The position numbers and the translations under genes were made by a program. The notes under the pieces were generated by a model. That model was not told the DNA's origin and did not search any database. It worked only from the letters and a program-made list of their open reading frames with translations. Positions 5,613-6,383 of a stretch of 6,383 nt of DNA are shown piece after piece. The first letter of the stretch is position 1, and each line of letters begins with the position of its first letter. This DNA comes from an uncultured Clostridia bacterium (GTDB lineage: Bacteria; Bacillota; Clostridia; Peptostreptococcales; Anaerovoracaceae): NCBI GenBank assembly GCA_937928455.1, contig CALFUG010000243.1, forward strand, positions 1-6,383. The letters are read 5' to 3'.

Positions 5613-6383
5613 AGTTGTATCTTTATTTTCCAATCAAACCGATCGTTCCTTGGAAACAAAGCAGTTGCTGGAAAGTAAGTTGAAAACTGCCGGATTTGAA
5701 GTGGTACATGCCTTTGAACAAGAGGCGGAATTGGTAGTATGCGTCGGGGGAGACGGGGCATTTCTCCAAGCGTTGCATCAATGTGACTTTCCTGGGATTC
5801 CGTTTTTGGGCATCAATACAGGACACTTGGGATTTTTCCAAGAGTATATGCCGGATTGCTTGGATCAATGTATAGAAAATTACAGAGCCGGGAGTTTTGG
5901 AATACAGTCCTTGGCCACCGCCCAAGCAGAGGTTACCCATAGCCAGGGAAGAGAAACACTTCAAGCGTTGAATGAGGTGGTGATTCGAACCGGAAATTCG
6001 TATACGGTGCACTTAAATATCTCGATTGGAAGTAGTTTTATTGAACGATTCAGTGGGGATGGGGTTTGTGTTGCCACGCCGGCCGGATCAACGGGGTACA
6101 ATTATTCTTTGGGAGGTTCCATTGTAGATCCTCGCTTGAAGGTATTGCAAGTCACTCCCATCGCCCCCATGAACACCACCGCCTATCGAAGCTTCACCTC
6201 CAGTCTTTTATTACCTGCAGAGTTGTCTCTCGGTGTGGTGCCGGAGGAGGGTTTTGAACAGATTCATATCGCAGTGGATAGTATCGAAAAAAAATATGAA
6301 AATGTACGAGAAGTGCGAGTCAAAATCTCGGAAAAAACCGTAAATCTGGTTCGATTTGAGAGTTATGATTTCTGGAATAAAGT
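5602..6383 (+). CDS. nadK: NAD kinase (ATP/polyphosphate-dependent), 3'-truncated
   Basis: Phosphorylates NAD to NADP in the cytosol, supplying NADPH for biosynthesis. The frame from the ATG at 5602 is open to the window edge (260 full codons with no stop). Diagnostic motifs in order are VCVGGDG (46-52, the catalytic aspartate motif, D51), LGINTGHLGFF, LNEVVIR with N124-E125, and the glycine-rich SGDGVCVATPAGSTGY (151-166), followed by SLGGSIVDP. The length and the late FESYDFWNKV segment resemble the short Firmicute NAD kinases of about 265-275 residues, so only a few residues should be missing. Variations from the common form include AGSTGYN where many enzymes have TGSTAY, and Asp in place of the usual His of the GG-IVHP segment. 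No catalytic motif is lost. The start overlaps the end of murE by 11 bases in another frame, implying coupled translation. NADPH is needed by MurB and for lysine or aspartate metabolism, but the co-location may simply be operon packing. Confidence 0.93.
   Translation, partial: MRDRVVSLFSNQTDRSLETKQLLESKLKTAGFEVVHAFEQEAELVVCVGGDGAFLQALHQCDFPGIPFLGINTGHLGFFQEYMPDCLDQCIENYRAGSFGIQSLATAQAEVTHSQGRETLQALNEVVIRTGNSYTVHLNISIGSSFIERFSGDGVCVATPAGSTGYNYSLGGSIVDPRLKVLQVTPIAPMNTTAYRSFTSSLLLPAELSLGVVPEEGFEQIHIAVDSIEKKYENVREVRVKISEKTVNLVRFESYDFWNK

Noticed and set aside
5217..6012. Overlapping minus-strand open frames opposite murE and NAD kinase
   Set aside because: They are low-complexity, unrecognisable translations that overlap each other and oppose two genes with clear catalytic motifs; treated as shadows.

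Overview
The window is a fully packed, all plus-strand stretch of what looks like an anaerobic Firmicute (class Clostridia in the broad sense). The evidence is the 4-hydroxybutyrate fermentation gene pair, the purine-rich Shine-Dalgarno sequences, a DUF975 membrane protein, a Gram-positive-type D-aspartate ligase homologue, and base composition that by eye is moderate to low in GC (low-to-mid 40s percent). The genus cannot be fixed from the sequence alone. Six protein genes are present. The first is cut at its 5' end and the last at its 3' end; no intergenic gap exceeds about 62 bases.

Bases 1-2042 hold central fermentation. The C-terminal two thirds of a 4-hydroxybutyrate CoA-transferase (Cat2/AbfT type) is followed by an iron-type 4-hydroxybutyrate dehydrogenase (4HbD). 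Together they link succinate semialdehyde, 4-hydroxybutyrate and 4-hydroxybutyryl-CoA, the route by which clostridia reduce succinate or GABA carbon towards crotonyl-CoA and butyrate. The rest of that cluster (dehydratase, succinate semialdehyde dehydrogenase and so on) would lie upstream if present.

Bases 2078-2864 hold a small polytopic DUF975 membrane protein of unknown function, closed by a compact stem-loop with a short T run. This is the natural boundary between the metabolic block and the next block.

Bases 2885-6383 hold a tight, overlapping three-gene unit. It comprises an ATP-grasp ligase closely resembling the D-aspartate ligase (Asl) that builds the D-Asp cross-bridge of enterococcal and lactococcal peptidoglycan, a MurE-type Mur ligase, and an NAD kinase that runs off the right edge. 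The MurE lacks the DNPR signature of diaminopimelate-adding enzymes (it reads EDAG at that place). With the neighbouring Asl, this suggests a cell wall with a diamino acid other than meso-DAP (L-Lys or L-Orn) at position 3, carrying a D-Asp (or similar) bridge. The genes overlap by 8 and 11 bases and are probably translationally coupled.

No RNA genes, mobile elements, CRISPR arrays or notable repeats were seen. I found no clear evidence for a wholly new system. The most interesting signals are the Asl-MurE pairing with its altered specificity motif, and the terminator-like hairpin that leaves almost no room for a promoter ahead of that operon.
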